A stretch of DNA of 64,000 bases. Source: Nocardia jinanensis. GTDB lineage: Bacteria > Actinomycetota > Actinomycetes > Mycobacteriales > Mycobacteriaceae. Shown here in pieces: positions 8,612 to 18,276 of the stretch. The stretch is from positions 1 through 64,000 of the forward strand of contig NZ_BMMH01000013.1 in NCBI RefSeq assembly GCF_014645735.1, read 5' to 3'. The position numbers were made by a program, and so were the translations under genes. Below the pieces are notes generated by a model. That model did not search any database. It had not been told where the DNA came from and saw only the letters and a program-made list of their open reading frames with translations. Each line of letters starts with the position of its first letter. Within the stretch, counting starts at the first letter, position 1.

Positions 8612-9011
8612 CAGCGCTCCTCTCGTTTGGAGGACCGTCCGGAGGTCTGGCGCTTGTCCTCCACATCACCGAGGAAGTCCTGAACCTTCTTCCCCGCCGC
8701 TTCGATGGCACCTTTCGTCTTGTGCTCGGCCGCGCCTTCGGTGACATCGCCCACGAGGTCGGTGAGTCCCTTGGGTTCGTTACTGGAGATCTCCAGACGG
8801 TTGACGGCCTCGGCGAAACGCAGATACGTGTCGACGCTGGCGACCACCACGCGGGCGTCGATGGTCACCAATTCGATGCCGACCAGAGAGACCCTGACGA
8901 ACGCGTCGACGACCAGTCCTTTATCGAGGATGGTGTCGACGACTTCGGCCAGGCCGGATGAATTCGGACGGGCGACTGCGCCGCTACCGCCACCGCCCGC
9001 GGGTTCTATGG

Positions 9012-9015
<4 letters not shown>
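8611..9015 (-). CDS. gvpA: Gas vesicle shell protein GvpA with long C-terminal tail
   Basis: The main gas-vesicle shell protein. The conserved core is at residues about 20-75: VVDTILDKGLVVDAFVRVSL, then GIELVTIDARVVVASVDTYL. GvpA proteins are usually 70-80 aa. This one has 134, with a Gly-rich N-terminal addition and a tail of about 55 residues, charged and probably helical (GAIEAAGKKVQDFLGDVEDK) with an Arg/Lys/Ser-rich end. Longer GvpA proteins are known in actinobacteria. It overlaps the SRPBCC gene by 4 bases. It is the only clear shell gene in the operon. Confidence 0.92.
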
Positions 9016-10258
<1,243 letters not shown>

Positions 10259-10262
<4 letters not shown>

Positions 10263-10867
10263 CGCCTCTTACGCCGCACCGGCGGCTCATCGGTATCCGA
10301 CGTGGAACGACCCCGACGCGTCGCGGTCTTCTCGCTCCCCCCGGAGCCGGAGCCGGACGACCGGGTCGACGTGCGGGTACCGGACCGGGAGGTCTTGGCC
10401 GCGGTGGTTCGGCGGGCGCGCGGCCGGGGCTCGGGTTCTTCGGCTTCGTCCTCGTCCGGGGACTCGTCGAGCTCGTCGTCGGTCGCCTCGTCCGGCTCGG
10501 GCTCGGTGTCATTCTCCGCGGCGGCGGCGCGCCGGTGGCCACCGCCGTCCTCGTCCTCGTCCTCGGTCGGTACGGATGGTTGCAGCCGCTCGTTGAACGC
10601 ATCGAGACGGTTGCTCGCCGCGGTCACGGCCGCCGACCGCACCGCCCCCAGCAGCTCCCCCCGCACGGTATCGGTGATCTTGGTCAGCTCCTTGGAGCCA
10701 CCCAGCGTCGATGTGCCGCGTTCGAGTAGCTCACCTGCGAGCCCCGTTGATCGCTTGGACATCGCTGCGCCCGCCAGTCCCATCGCCCAGCGCATTTTGC
10801 GGGTACGACCCAGGAAATATCCGATTCCCACCCCTAACGCAATTCTTGCTCCGCCTTTCATGCTCAC
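10259..10867 (-). CDS. Gas-vesicle-cluster membrane-anchored acidic/basic low-complexity protein
   Basis: A 202-aa protein and the first gene of the gvp operon. The N-terminus has a glycine-zipper-like hydrophobic segment (ARIALGVGIGYFLGRTRKMR, then WAMGLAGAAM), a helical middle (residues 45-95), an acidic stretch (residues 100-145) and an Arg/Ser/Thr-rich tail. No family name is certain; proteins of this build appear beside gvp genes in other actinobacteria. It may anchor or organise the assembly machinery at a membrane or surface, which is inference. The 4-base GTGA overlap ties it to the SRPBCC gene. Confidence 0.65.
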
Positions 10868-11222
10868 TCCTCGCCGTCTCGGGTACCGCTACACCTCGCA
10901 ACGGGAGCGACCGAGACCAGAGACCCCAGAAATGGGACAGACCACGTTACGGTGGACGATATCCAGCGTATTCCTGGTTACCCGCAGGGTCGATAGGTAT
11001 ACAGGGCAAGAAACGAACACAGCGGTGAACCGGCGAGACCCGGTAGCGACCCTTTCGCCGGCGCACTCGCGGGCGGGCGCCCGCCCACACGGTCGGCCCC
11101 GATCCGCACTCCCGTGCTCCACACCGAGAAGACTCGTACTCGCGTAGAGCGGGGAGTCGCGGTTCCGCCGGGAGTCCGCAGTGGGACTTCCGCCGAATCG
11201 ACGCGGGGCGGACCGCCGGCGT
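10868..11222. other. Intergenic region with the presumed gvp promoter
   Basis: This 355-base stretch lies between the first gvp gene and the P450 stop. It must carry the gvp promoter and the P450 3' end. I see no protein-coding frame with a good start. The sequence near the gvp start has GGCGAGGAG as a ribosome site, but no confident -35/-10 pair was found. A weak stem (AGTCC-CACTGC-GGACT, read on the minus strand) lies just downstream of the P450 stop. Confidence 0.5.
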
Positions 11223-12602
11223 TCAGTTACGGATCAAGGTGATCGGCAGGCCGTCCTTGGGGAACGGGAGCGAGTGATAGTCCATCGGCGGTACGTAGCC
11301 GGGATCCACGGTCCAGTGGTACTCACGCAGCAACCGGTGCATGATCGCCTTGATCTCCAGGCCACCGAAATACATTCCGATGCATTTGTGCACACCGCCG
11401 CCGAACGGCTCCCAGGCGAACCGGTGCGATTTGTCCTCCCGGCGTCCGGGGCCGAACCGGTCGGGGTCGAACGCCAGAGGGTCGGTCCAGTAGTCCTCCA
11501 TGAGATGGGTGAACTGGATACCCACGATGACGTCGGTACCGGCGGGGATCCGCACGCCCTGGACCACGGTGTCCTTCACCGCGTACCGGACCAGCACTGG
11601 GACCGGGGCCCGCAGCCGCAGCGCCTCCCGCATCACCAGATCGATGGAGACCAGACCCTCCAGTTCGGTGATCGACGGTGCCGGGCCCAGGGCGAGCGCC
11701 TCCGCGCGGCAGCGCTCCTGCCAGTCCGGGTGCTGCCCCAGGTACTGCAGGATCGTCGAAGTGGTGATGGTGGAGGTGTCGTGGGCCGCCATCATCAGGA
11801 AGATCATATGGTTCACCACGTCGTCGTCGCTGAACCGCGCACCGTCCTCATCCTCGACGTGACAGAGCACCGAGAAGATATCGTCGGTCTGCTCAGCGCG
11901 TTTGGCGGGCAGATAATGCCGGAGGAAGTCTTCGAGCACGCGGCGACCGCGGTAGGCCCGGCCCCACCGGGTGAACGGCGCGTTGACGCGGACGATCCCG
12001 GCCGCCGCCTGCACACAGGCGATGAACGCCTTGTTGATCCGGTCCATCTCGTCGCGGCCGGTGTCCTGCACACCACCCATGAAGAGGTCCGCGGCGATAT
12101 CGAGGGTGAGTTGCTTGAGTTTCCAGTACGACGGAAACTCCTGACCCTCCGCCCAGCCTGCCACGCCCTGCGCTACGGCGGGGTGCAGCCGCTGGGTGTA
12201 GGCGGTCAGGCGCGGCCGGGTGAATGCTTCCTGCATGATCCGCCGGTGTCCCATGTGCTCTTCGAAGTCGATGAGCATGAGACCACGGTTGAAAAAGGGT
12301 CCGACGAGTTCGGACCAGGCCGGTTCGTTGGCGAAAGCCTTGTCCTTGTTCTGCAGTGCCGCGCCACAGGCATCGGGCCCCAGCAGCATCACCGCGTTCT
12401 TGCCGAGCGCGCGGAACGGAGCCACCGGCCCGTAGCGCTCCCAGCGGCCGCGGCACAGCGCGACCGGATCCTTCGCGTATTCCAGGACCTGCCCGAGCAG
12501 GGGCAACCCCCGGTCGTCCCGGTGCTGGACCGGTATCGGCCGCGGCTCCACCGTCCCCGTCGCAACCGCTTCTTCGCGTGGTTCCAGTGCTTCGGCCTTC
12601 AT
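11223..12602 (-). CDS. Cytochrome P450
   Basis: A 459-aa soluble cytochrome P450 monooxygenase. The I-helix oxygen-activation motif AAHDTST is near residue 271, the K-helix ExxR (EALR) near 326, and the haem-binding loop FGGGVHKCIG, with the axial Cys, near 407. No ferredoxin or reductase gene is adjacent, so electron partners must be encoded elsewhere. It is divergent from a TetR regulator 100 bases away, which probably controls it. The CYP family and substrate cannot be named from the sequence alone. Confidence 0.93.
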   Translation of the reverse strand: MKAEALEPREEAVATGTVEPRPIPVQHRDDRGLPLLGQVLEYAKDPVALCRGRWERYGPVAPFRALGKNAVMLLGPDACGAALQNKDKAFANEPAWSELVGPFFNRGLMLIDFEEHMGHRRIMQEAFTRPRLTAYTQRLHPAVAQGVAGWAEGQEFPSYWKLKQLTLDIAADLFMGGVQDTGRDEMDRINKAFIACVQAAAGIVRVNAPFTRWGRAYRGRRVLEDFLRHYLPAKRAEQTDDIFSVLCHVEDEDGARFSDDDVVNHMIFLMMAAHDTSTITTSTILQYLGQHPDWQERCRAEALALGPAPSITELEGLVSIDLVMREALRLRAPVPVLVRYAVKDTVVQGVRIPAGTDVIVGIQFTHLMEDYWTDPLAFDPDRFGPGRREDKSHRFAWEPFGGGVHKCIGMYFGGLEIKAIMHRLLREYHWTVDPGYVPPMDYHSLPFPKDGLPITLIRN

Positions 12603-12702
12603 CGCTCACCTCGTGCTCATGTGGCAGTGATCACGTCAAGACTGATTCAGGAAGAGCGTCCTGTCAACCTTGGTCACGAAAGCCCTGTGGCATGCTGGGA
12701 GC

Positions 12703-13314
12703 GTGGCCGTGCAATCGGGGGTCTACCGGGGCGTCAGCGCGGCCGAGCGCGCCGCCGAACGCCGCGCCCGCCTCCTCGAAGCGGGCCTCACGGTATGGGC
12801 GAACCCGGACACCCGGACCACGATGACCGCCGTCTGCGCCGAGGCCGGACTCAGCGAGCGCTACTTCTACGAGAGCTTCTCCGGGCTGGACGCGCTGCTC
12901 GAGGCGGTGATGGACCGGATCGCGGCCGAGATCGAGGAGACCAGCCGGCAGGCAGCCGAACACGCCGGAGAAGATCCGGCGGCACGGGCTCAGGCGTCGA
13001 TCCGCGCATTCGTCCGATTACTCCTCGACGATCCGCGCAAGGGAAGGGTCGCCATCGTGGAGTCCGTCGCGATACCGGAACTGCGCCGGCGCCGGACCGA
13101 ACTCCTGCGTCACCTCGCCCACCAGTCGGCACTGGAGGCCCGCGAATTCTTCGGCCCCCGCGACCGCAGCGAGAACGCCGATGAAACCGCCGGGCTGCTG
13201 TTCGTGGGCGGTATGGCCGAACTCGTCACCGCCTGGCTGGACGGCACCCTGCGAGCCTCTGCCGACGAGATCGTCGAGGCGGCGTCCCGCGCCCTGGTCG
13301 GCCTCTACCGCTGA
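12703..13314 (+). CDS. TetR family transcriptional regulator
   Basis: A TetR/AcrR-type regulator of about 203 aa. The N-terminal helix-turn-helix (RRARLLEAGLTVWANPDTRT, then MTAVCAEAGLSERYFYESF) is standard, and the C-terminus is a helical ligand-binding domain. GTG at 12703 is used; GTG at 12709 sits better behind GGGAG and is an alternative. It is divergent from the P450, and the 100-base gap contains short inverted repeats such as GTGATCAC, so local autoregulation and P450 control are likely. Confidence 0.88.
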   Translation: MAVQSGVYRGVSAAERAAERRARLLEAGLTVWANPDTRTTMTAVCAEAGLSERYFYESFSGLDALLEAVMDRIAAEIEETSRQAAEHAGEDPAARAQASIRAFVRLLLDDPRKGRVAIVESVAIPELRRRRTELLRHLAHQSALEAREFFGPRDRSENADETAGLLFVGGMAELVTAWLDGTLRASADEIVEAASRALVGLYR

Positions 13315-13342
13315 CCGCCCACGGCACCGCAACCCGGCAAGC

Positions 13343-13810
13343 TCAGGCCGCGGCGGGCCGCTGATCGATCGCACGGATGGAGCTGCGAGTAGTGCGGTAC
13401 GGCAGCACGAACAGATACAGCCCGGAGAACAAAAGCAGGGCGAGCGGGATCAGCGGCAAGTAGGACACCCAGAGGACCGGATCCGGGAGTGACAGTGCGG
13501 CGAAGGTCGCGAGCACCGTCACCGTGAAGGCGGCAGCCGCCCAGCGGTGCATCCGCCGAACCCGCGGGGCCGGACCGGCCTGCGGCGTCGCGATCCGCCG
13601 TGTGACGACTGCGGACCGTCTACCCGTGACGAAGTGCCGGACATAGAGGTAGAGACCGGAGAACAGCAGGACGGCGAGCGGCGGCAACGGCAGGTACGAC
13701 ACCCACTCCGGACCCTGTAGCGCCAGTACCGCGACCGTGACCACCACGGTCGCGGTGAACAGCAGCGCCAACACCCGGTGCGCCTGCCGGACTCGCCTGC
13801 TCCAGTTCAT
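13343..13810 (-). CDS. Membrane protein made of two tandem homologous halves
   Basis: A 155-aa integral membrane protein with four hydrophobic segments. The two halves are clearly related: WVSYLPLPPLAVLLFSGLYL in the first and WVSYLPLIPLALLLFSGLYL in the second, each preceded by an Arg-rich start, a His (AHRV / MHRW) and a first hydrophobic helix. This indicates an internal duplication of a two-helix unit. I do not recognise the family. It is a single gene with no operon partner. Confidence 0.75.
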   Translation of the reverse strand: MNWSRRVRQAHRVLALLFTATVVVTVAVLALQGPEWVSYLPLPPLAVLLFSGLYLYVRHFVTGRRSAVVTRRIATPQAGPAPRVRRMHRWAAAAFTVTVLATFAALSLPDPVLWVSYLPLIPLALLLFSGLYLFVLPYRTTRSSIRAIDQRPAAA

Positions 13811-13928
13811 CGCGTCCTCCTCGGACCAGTTCGTATCCCCGGCGACCTACCGGGCGAATGTCGATGCCGATGACGCTAACGGCGGCTATGTGACCAGCGC
13901 TTCTCGATTTCTGATCACTTCGCGGGCG

Positions 13929-14915
13929 CTATCCGGCCGGGACCGCGCCGTCCAGTTGCGCGGCGACGAGTGCCTCGAGCTGGTCGCGGCCGGCGGTACC
14001 GAGCGCACCGCCCAGTGCCGCCGCCAATCGATCGAACGGATCCTCCAGCGGCAGCGCCTCCAGAGCCGCCGCGAGCTCCGGGATCGTCCACAGCGCGTCC
14101 TTGTCGACCTGCTCGCCGCGCTGCCACCCGTGGTTCACCGCGATCGAACCGCCCCGCACCGAGAGCACCTGGCCGGTCAGCGGACAGTCGGCGCCGACGA
14201 GGTAGGCGACCACCGGAGCCAGGGTCGCGGGATCCTTCGGGTCGAACGCGTCCGCCAACGGCACTTCGTCCATTGTCGGCACCGATTCGGTGAGCCGAGT
14301 GCGCACCATGGACGGGCTGACACAGTTGACCCGCACGCCGAGTCGCCGCAGCTCCAGGGCGTGCACCGTGGTCATCGCGGCGACTCCGGCATTGGCCGCC
14401 GCGTAGTTGGTCTGGGTGGGAAGCGGATTGAGTAGGCCGGAACCCGACGAGGTGTTGACCAGCGACCGATCGAGGCGTTCACCGGCGGCGAACCGATCAC
14501 GCCAGTAGGCCGCCGCATGCCGGCTCACAGCGAAAGTTCCCTTCAGCTTCACGCCGACCACTTCGTCGAATTCGTGCTCGGCGAGCCGGTCCAGCGGCCG
14601 GTTGGCCTCGATCGCCGCGTTGTTCACCACGGCGTGCAGATCGCCGAATTCGTCCACCGCGCGGGCGATCATGGCTTCGGCGGCGGCCCAGTCGCACACA
14701 CTTCCGGTATCGGCGACCGCGTTGCCGCCGCGTGCGCGGATCTCCGCGACGACGGCGGCCGCCACCGACTCGTCACCACCCGACCCGTCGATATCCACCC
14801 CGGGATCGTTGACCACGACATTGGCACCCGCCCGGGCCAGATACAGGGCCTCGGCCCGTCCGATCCCGCGCCCCGCGCCGGTCACCAGTACGGTCCGGCC
14901 GCTCAACTCACTCAT
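13929..14915 (-). CDS. Short-chain dehydrogenase/reductase with YxxxN in place of YxxxK
   Basis: A 328-aa SDR-family protein, somewhat longer than the usual 250-300 aa. The cofactor motif GAGRGIG is at residues 13-19, the NNAA motif follows (VVNNAAIEAN), and the substrate Ser region is NTSSGSG. The active-site Tyr is at about 171, but position +4 is Asn (YAAAN, codon AAT) where Lys is expected. The C-terminal 80 residues are an extra helical segment. AAGGAG precedes the ATG. It is divergent from a TetR gene and shares a strong palindromic operator with it. Confidence 0.85.
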   Translation of the reverse strand: MSELSGRTVLVTGAGRGIGRAEALYLARAGANVVVNDPGVDIDGSGGDESVAAAVVAEIRARGGNAVADTGSVCDWAAAEAMIARAVDEFGDLHAVVNNAAIEANRPLDRLAEHEFDEVVGVKLKGTFAVSRHAAAYWRDRFAAGERLDRSLVNTSSGSGLLNPLPTQTNYAAANAGVAAMTTVHALELRRLGVRVNCVSPSMVRTRLTESVPTMDEVPLADAFDPKDPATLAPVVAYLVGADCPLTGQVLSVRGGSIAVNHGWQRGEQVDKDALWTIPELAAALEALPLEDPFDRLAAALGGALGTAGRDQLEALVAAQLDGAVPAG

Positions 14916-14952
14916 CGATTCTCCTTCGTCGGCGCCGGTTCACGACCGGCTT

Positions 14953-14986
14953 ATCTGCACTAGTGTAATAGTGCACTAGTGCAGAT
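14953..14986. promoter_or_regulatory. Palindromic operator between SDR and TetR genes
   Basis: A perfect 13-bp inverted repeat, ATCTGCACTAGTG at 14953-14965 and CACTAGTGCAGAT at 14974-14986, with an 8-base spacer. It sits midway between the divergent SDR and TetR starts. This is the expected place for the TetR dimer to repress both genes. The arm also contains the palindrome CACTAGTG, so overlapping half-sites are possible. Confidence 0.75.
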
Positions 14987-15013
14987 TCCTTCGGCAAGGG
15001 CTAGTCTGCTCGG

Positions 15014-15607
15014 ATGGGCGAGACGACAGGGCTGCGGGACCGGAAGCGCGCGGAAACCCGGGCGGCCATCATCAGGGCCGCCACGGATCTGTTCCTCGAC
15101 CGCGGTTTCACCGCGACCTCGGCGACCGATATCGCGAACGCGGCCGGTGTCTCCCGGAGGACTTTCTTCCTCTACTTCCCCGCCAAGGAAGATGTCCTCT
15201 TCCACCACCTCGAAGCACATATACAGTCCGCGGTGGGCACCCTCGACCGGCTGGGATCCGGCGCCACCCCGTGGGATTCGGTACAGGCCGCGGCACTGGC
15301 ACTGGTCGACGCCTTCGATACGGCGACCGACCGCTCCGACGAACTGGCCGATGTGCGTGCCGACGTAGTGCGTAGTGCGCGCGGCATCCCCGGATCCCTC
15401 ATGCTGCGGCTGCAATCCGCGTACACCAGGCTGCTCGAATCCCTTCGGGAACGGTTCGCCGACCCGGCGCTGTGGCCGGTGCTGGCGACACATCTCGGTG
15501 CCTGTCTGGGCGCGGCGGTCGCCGCCGCCGTCTCCACGCCACCGGCCGAGCGCGCCACCGCGATGCGCGCCGCGATCCGCCGCGCCGGAGCCGGTTTCGC
15601 CGAATGA
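15014..15607 (+). CDS. TetR family transcriptional regulator
   Basis: A 197-aa TetR regulator. The helix-turn-helix is ATDIANAAGVSRRTFFLYF, preceded by the usual RDRKRAETRAAIIRAATDLF. The C-terminal half is a helical effector domain. It is divergent from the SDR gene, and the 34-base palindrome in between is its probable operator. The effector is unknown; the SDR substrate or product is a reasonable guess. Confidence 0.9.
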   Translation: MGETTGLRDRKRAETRAAIIRAATDLFLDRGFTATSATDIANAAGVSRRTFFLYFPAKEDVLFHHLEAHIQSAVGTLDRLGSGATPWDSVQAAALALVDAFDTATDRSDELADVRADVVRSARGIPGSLMLRLQSAYTRLLESLRERFADPALWPVLATHLGACLGAAVAAAVSTPPAERATAMRAAIRRAGAGFAE

Positions 15608-15612
15608 GACCC

Positions 15613-15627
15613 CCGGGCCGAACCCGG
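15613..15627. terminator. Short hairpin between convergent genes
   Basis: CCGGG-CCGAA-CCCGG forms a 5-bp stem between the convergent TetR and ABC-permease stops. It is weak and has no T run, so it is a tentative shared terminator. Confidence 0.3.
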
Positions 15628-15635
15628 TGCGACGA

Positions 15636-16397
15636 TCAGCGGCGGTCGAGGATCACCCGGGACAGCGTGTCGAGCGCGTAGCCGATCACTCCGATCACCA
15701 CGATCACCGCCATCACCTGGTCGTAGGCGAGCTGGTCGCGGGCATTGAGGATCTGATAGCCGAGACCGGAACGCACGCCCAGCATCTCCGCCGGGACCAG
15801 AACCACCCAGGCGATACCCAGACCGATCCGGATGCCCGTCTGCACCTGCGCGCGGACCGCGGGCAGGATCACCGCCGAGAGCCGCTCCCGCCGGGACGCC
15901 CCGAACGAACGCGCGACCAGCAGCAGCCCGGGATCGATCGCCCGGACCCCCGCCGCCGTATTCAGCACGATCGGCCAGACCGATGCCGCCGCGACGAGGA
16001 AGATCACCGGCTGATTCCCGATACCGAACAGCGCGACCGCGATCGGCGCCCAGGACAGGGGCGAGATCATCCGCAGGAACTGCACCACCGGGGCCACCGC
16101 CTCTTCGGTGGCGGCGTGCAGGCCGAGCAGCAGTCCGAGCGGGATACCGACGGTCACCGCGATCAGTAGTCCCACCAGCAGGCGCCACATGCTGACCGCG
16201 ATATCCGGAAGCAGCACACCCCGGTCGAACAGTTCCCCGGCCGCGCCGGGCACATGCTGTGGTCCGAACTCGCGCAGCAGCGATTCGGGTCCGGCCACCA
16301 GGTCGGTGAGTACCCACCACACCAGCAGGGCGGCGGCGACCGCGGCGAGGCGGGGCAGCCAGGCAGCCGTACGGGGCCGGGTGTCGACGGTGTTCAC
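15636..16397 (-). CDS. ABC transporter permease (NitT/TauT type)
   Basis: A 253-aa permease with about six membrane segments and the family EAA loop (RSFGASRRERLSAVILPAV). It is the last gene of a five-gene operon and overlaps the binding-protein gene by 4 bases (ATGA at 16394-16397). It is the membrane channel for the importer completed by the ATPase and the Tat-exported binding protein. Because a cysteine-type leader peptide precedes the operon, an organosulfur substrate is likely. Confidence 0.88.
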   Translation of the reverse strand: MNTVDTRPRTAAWLPRLAAVAAALLVWWVLTDLVAGPESLLREFGPQHVPGAAGELFDRGVLLPDIAVSMWRLLVGLLIAVTVGIPLGLLLGLHAATEEAVAPVVQFLRMISPLSWAPIAVALFGIGNQPVIFLVAAASVWPIVLNTAAGVRAIDPGLLLVARSFGASRRERLSAVILPAVRAQVQTGIRIGLGIAWVVLVPAEMLGVRSGLGYQILNARDQLAYDQVMAVIVVIGVIGYALDTLSRVILDRR

Positions 16398-17548
16398 GAT
16401 GGGTCGATCTCCTCGATGCGGGTGAGCCGGTCGGGTAGGCCGAAGGCGGCCGGACCGCCCGCGCGGGCGAGCGCGGCACGAACGAAACGGTCGTCGACGA
16501 GTGCGTCGTGTACCCGGTCCGGGTCCAGGGCGGCCAGGAAGCGGGTATCGCCGTCGACGACGGTGTCGTGCATGGCTGCCACCAGCGCGGTGGTGAAACT
16601 CGGAAAGGGGAAGGGCTGGAATCCGATCCGCTGCGGCTGCCAGTCAGGGTGGCGGACCGGGAGCGCATCGGGATAGGTCAGCGCCTTGGTGATGGCCGGC
16701 AACGGCTGCGGCAGGTAGGCCCCCGCGAGCTGTTTCGCGGCGGCCGGACGGTCGGCACCGATGCGCAGCTGCGCTGCCACGATCGCGTCGGCGACCGCCT
16801 GCGCGGCCGCGGGGCGCCGGTCCAGCAGGTCCTGGTGCACCACCAGCGCGCAGCAGGCGTGATCACGCCACAGGTCGCCGAGGAATCGGTGGATCCGGCC
16901 GACACCGCGCAATTCGGCGACGGCATTGAACGGGTCGGCCACGGTGAAGGCGCTGATCGACCCGTTGGCCAGCGCCGGGACCATATCCGAAGGGCTCATC
17001 ACGACCAGTTCCACCGTGCCCGCCGAACGTGCGGCCGCCCCACGGATCACCGGGCGTAATCCGTTCGCGCGCAGCAACTGCTGGATCACGATGTTGTGGA
17101 TGGACCACCAGAACGGGATCGCGACCTGGGTCCCGGCCAGCTGCCCGAGTTCGGTGATCCCGGGCGCGACCGTCAGTGCGGAACCGTTGGTGTGGTTCCA
17201 CCCCAGCACCCGCGCCGGAGCACCGAGACCGAACCGCAGCTGTACCGCCATCGGCATCAGCAAGTGCACGATATCGACCTGCCGGGTGAGGAATGCTTCG
17301 GCCAGTGCCGCCCAACTGCGGAACAGCACCGGTTCGGCAAGGTCGGCTGCCGCGGCACTGCGGTCGGCGACGAGCAGCGGCGCGGCATCGGTGATCGGCA
17401 GATAGCCGATCCGGAGTCGCTCACCGCCGGTGCCGCGCTGCCGGGCCGCCGCCCGGCCCAGGTCGGCCAGGCCGGCGAGACCCCCCGCCGCGACGAGCCC
17501 GGCACAACCACAGAGCAAGCCGCGCCGCGTGATCGATGAAGTGCTCAC
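16394..17548 (-). CDS. NitT/TauT-type substrate-binding protein with Tat signal
   Basis: A 384-aa periplasmic-type binding protein (SsuA/NMT1 fold). The N-terminus SSITRRGLLCGCAGLVAAGG is a twin-arginine signal; a Cys follows soon after, so it may also be lipidated. The core starts at LRIGYLPITDAAPLLVADR, then has LTRQVDIVHLLMPMAVQLRF and GWNHTNGSALTV. The ATG overlaps the ATPase stop by 4 bases. The aliphatic sulfonate/taurine family is the closest type, but the ligand is not fixed by the sequence. Confidence 0.88.
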   Translation of the reverse strand: MSTSSITRRGLLCGCAGLVAAGGLAGLADLGRAAARQRGTGGERLRIGYLPITDAAPLLVADRSAAAADLAEPVLFRSWAALAEAFLTRQVDIVHLLMPMAVQLRFGLGAPARVLGWNHTNGSALTVAPGITELGQLAGTQVAIPFWWSIHNIVIQQLLRANGLRPVIRGAAARSAGTVELVVMSPSDMVPALANGSISAFTVADPFNAVAELRGVGRIHRFLGDLWRDHACCALVVHQDLLDRRPAAAQAVADAIVAAQLRIGADRPAAAKQLAGAYLPQPLPAITKALTYPDALPVRHPDWQPQRIGFQPFPFPSFTTALVAAMHDTVVDGDTRFLAALDPDRVHDALVDDRFVRAALARAGGPAAFGLPDRLTRIEEIDPS

Positions 17549-18276
17549 AATGTCACCGCCGAATCCCGGTATCGGTCGATGATCCGCTGCCGCAATCGTT
17601 CCCGCTCGTCCGCAGCACCGAGCTCGCGGAACTCCTCGCGGACCGTACCGCCCGATCCGATGAGAACGATCCGGTCGCCGAGGCGGAGAGCTTCGTCGAT
17701 ATCGTGAGTGACCAGCACCGTGGTGCAGCCGATCTCCCGGACCAGATCGGCCAGCCAGTCCTGGAGGTCGGCGCGGACCGCCGGATCGAGCGCGCTGAAC
17801 GGTTCGTCCAGCAGCAGCAGTCGCGGCCGCACCGCCACCGCGCGGATCACCGCGACGCGCTGCGCTTGGCCGCCGGAGAGCTGATCGGGCCGCTGGTCGG
17901 CGAGACCGGCCAGGCCGAACCGGTCGAGAAGCCCATCCACGTGGTCCGGGTCGAAGCCGGCCCGGTGCCGGGCGAACCGGCCACCGAACCGGACGTTGTC
18001 CCGCACGGTGAGCCAGGGCATCAACAGTGGTTGCTGGAAGACCATACCCGTGGCCGGGTTCCCGGTTTCTCCCGTACCCCAGCTGATCTCACCGCGGTCG
18101 AGCCGGTCCAGTCCGGCCACTACGCGCAGCAATGTCGATTTACCGCTACCGCTGGCGCCGAGCACCACGAGCAATTCCTCCGCGCCGATCCGCAGATCGA
18201 CTCCGTCGAGCACCGGATCGTGGCGGCCCGGATAGGTTTTGCGGGCACCCACTAGTCGTACTGCGACAGTTCCCAC
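17545..18276 (-). CDS. ABC transporter ATP-binding protein (NitT/TauT type)
   Basis: A 243-aa ATPase. Walker A is GASGSGKST, the signature LSGGQAQR, Walker B LLLLDEPF and the switch LVTHDIDEA. The start chosen is GTG at 18276, behind GGAAGG about 9 bases upstream; it overlaps the end of the flavoenzyme gene by 25 bases. Longer in-frame starts run through that gene and are unlikely. It energises the permease at 15636-16397. Confidence 0.9.
   Translation of the reverse strand: MGTVAVRLVGARKTYPGRHDPVLDGVDLRIGAEELLVVLGASGSGKSTLLRVVAGLDRLDRGEISWGTGETGNPATGMVFQQPLLMPWLTVRDNVRFGGRFARHRAGFDPDHVDGLLDRFGLAGLADQRPDQLSGGQAQRVAVIRAVAVRPRLLLLDEPFSALDPAVRADLQDWLADLVREIGCTTVLVTHDIDEALRLGDRIVLIGSGGTVREEFRELGAADERERLRQRIIDRYRDSAVTL

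Noticed and set aside
10960..11030. A possible stress-sigma (GTTT...GGGTA) promoter for the gvp operon
   Set aside because: GTTT and GGGTAA are present on the minus strand but about 27 bases apart, far beyond the 14-18 expected.
12603..12702. Short inverted repeats (GTGATCAC, AGGA-n-TCCT) between the P450 and TetR genes
   Set aside because: Each is short enough to occur by chance; I mention them in the TetR entry but do not call a site.
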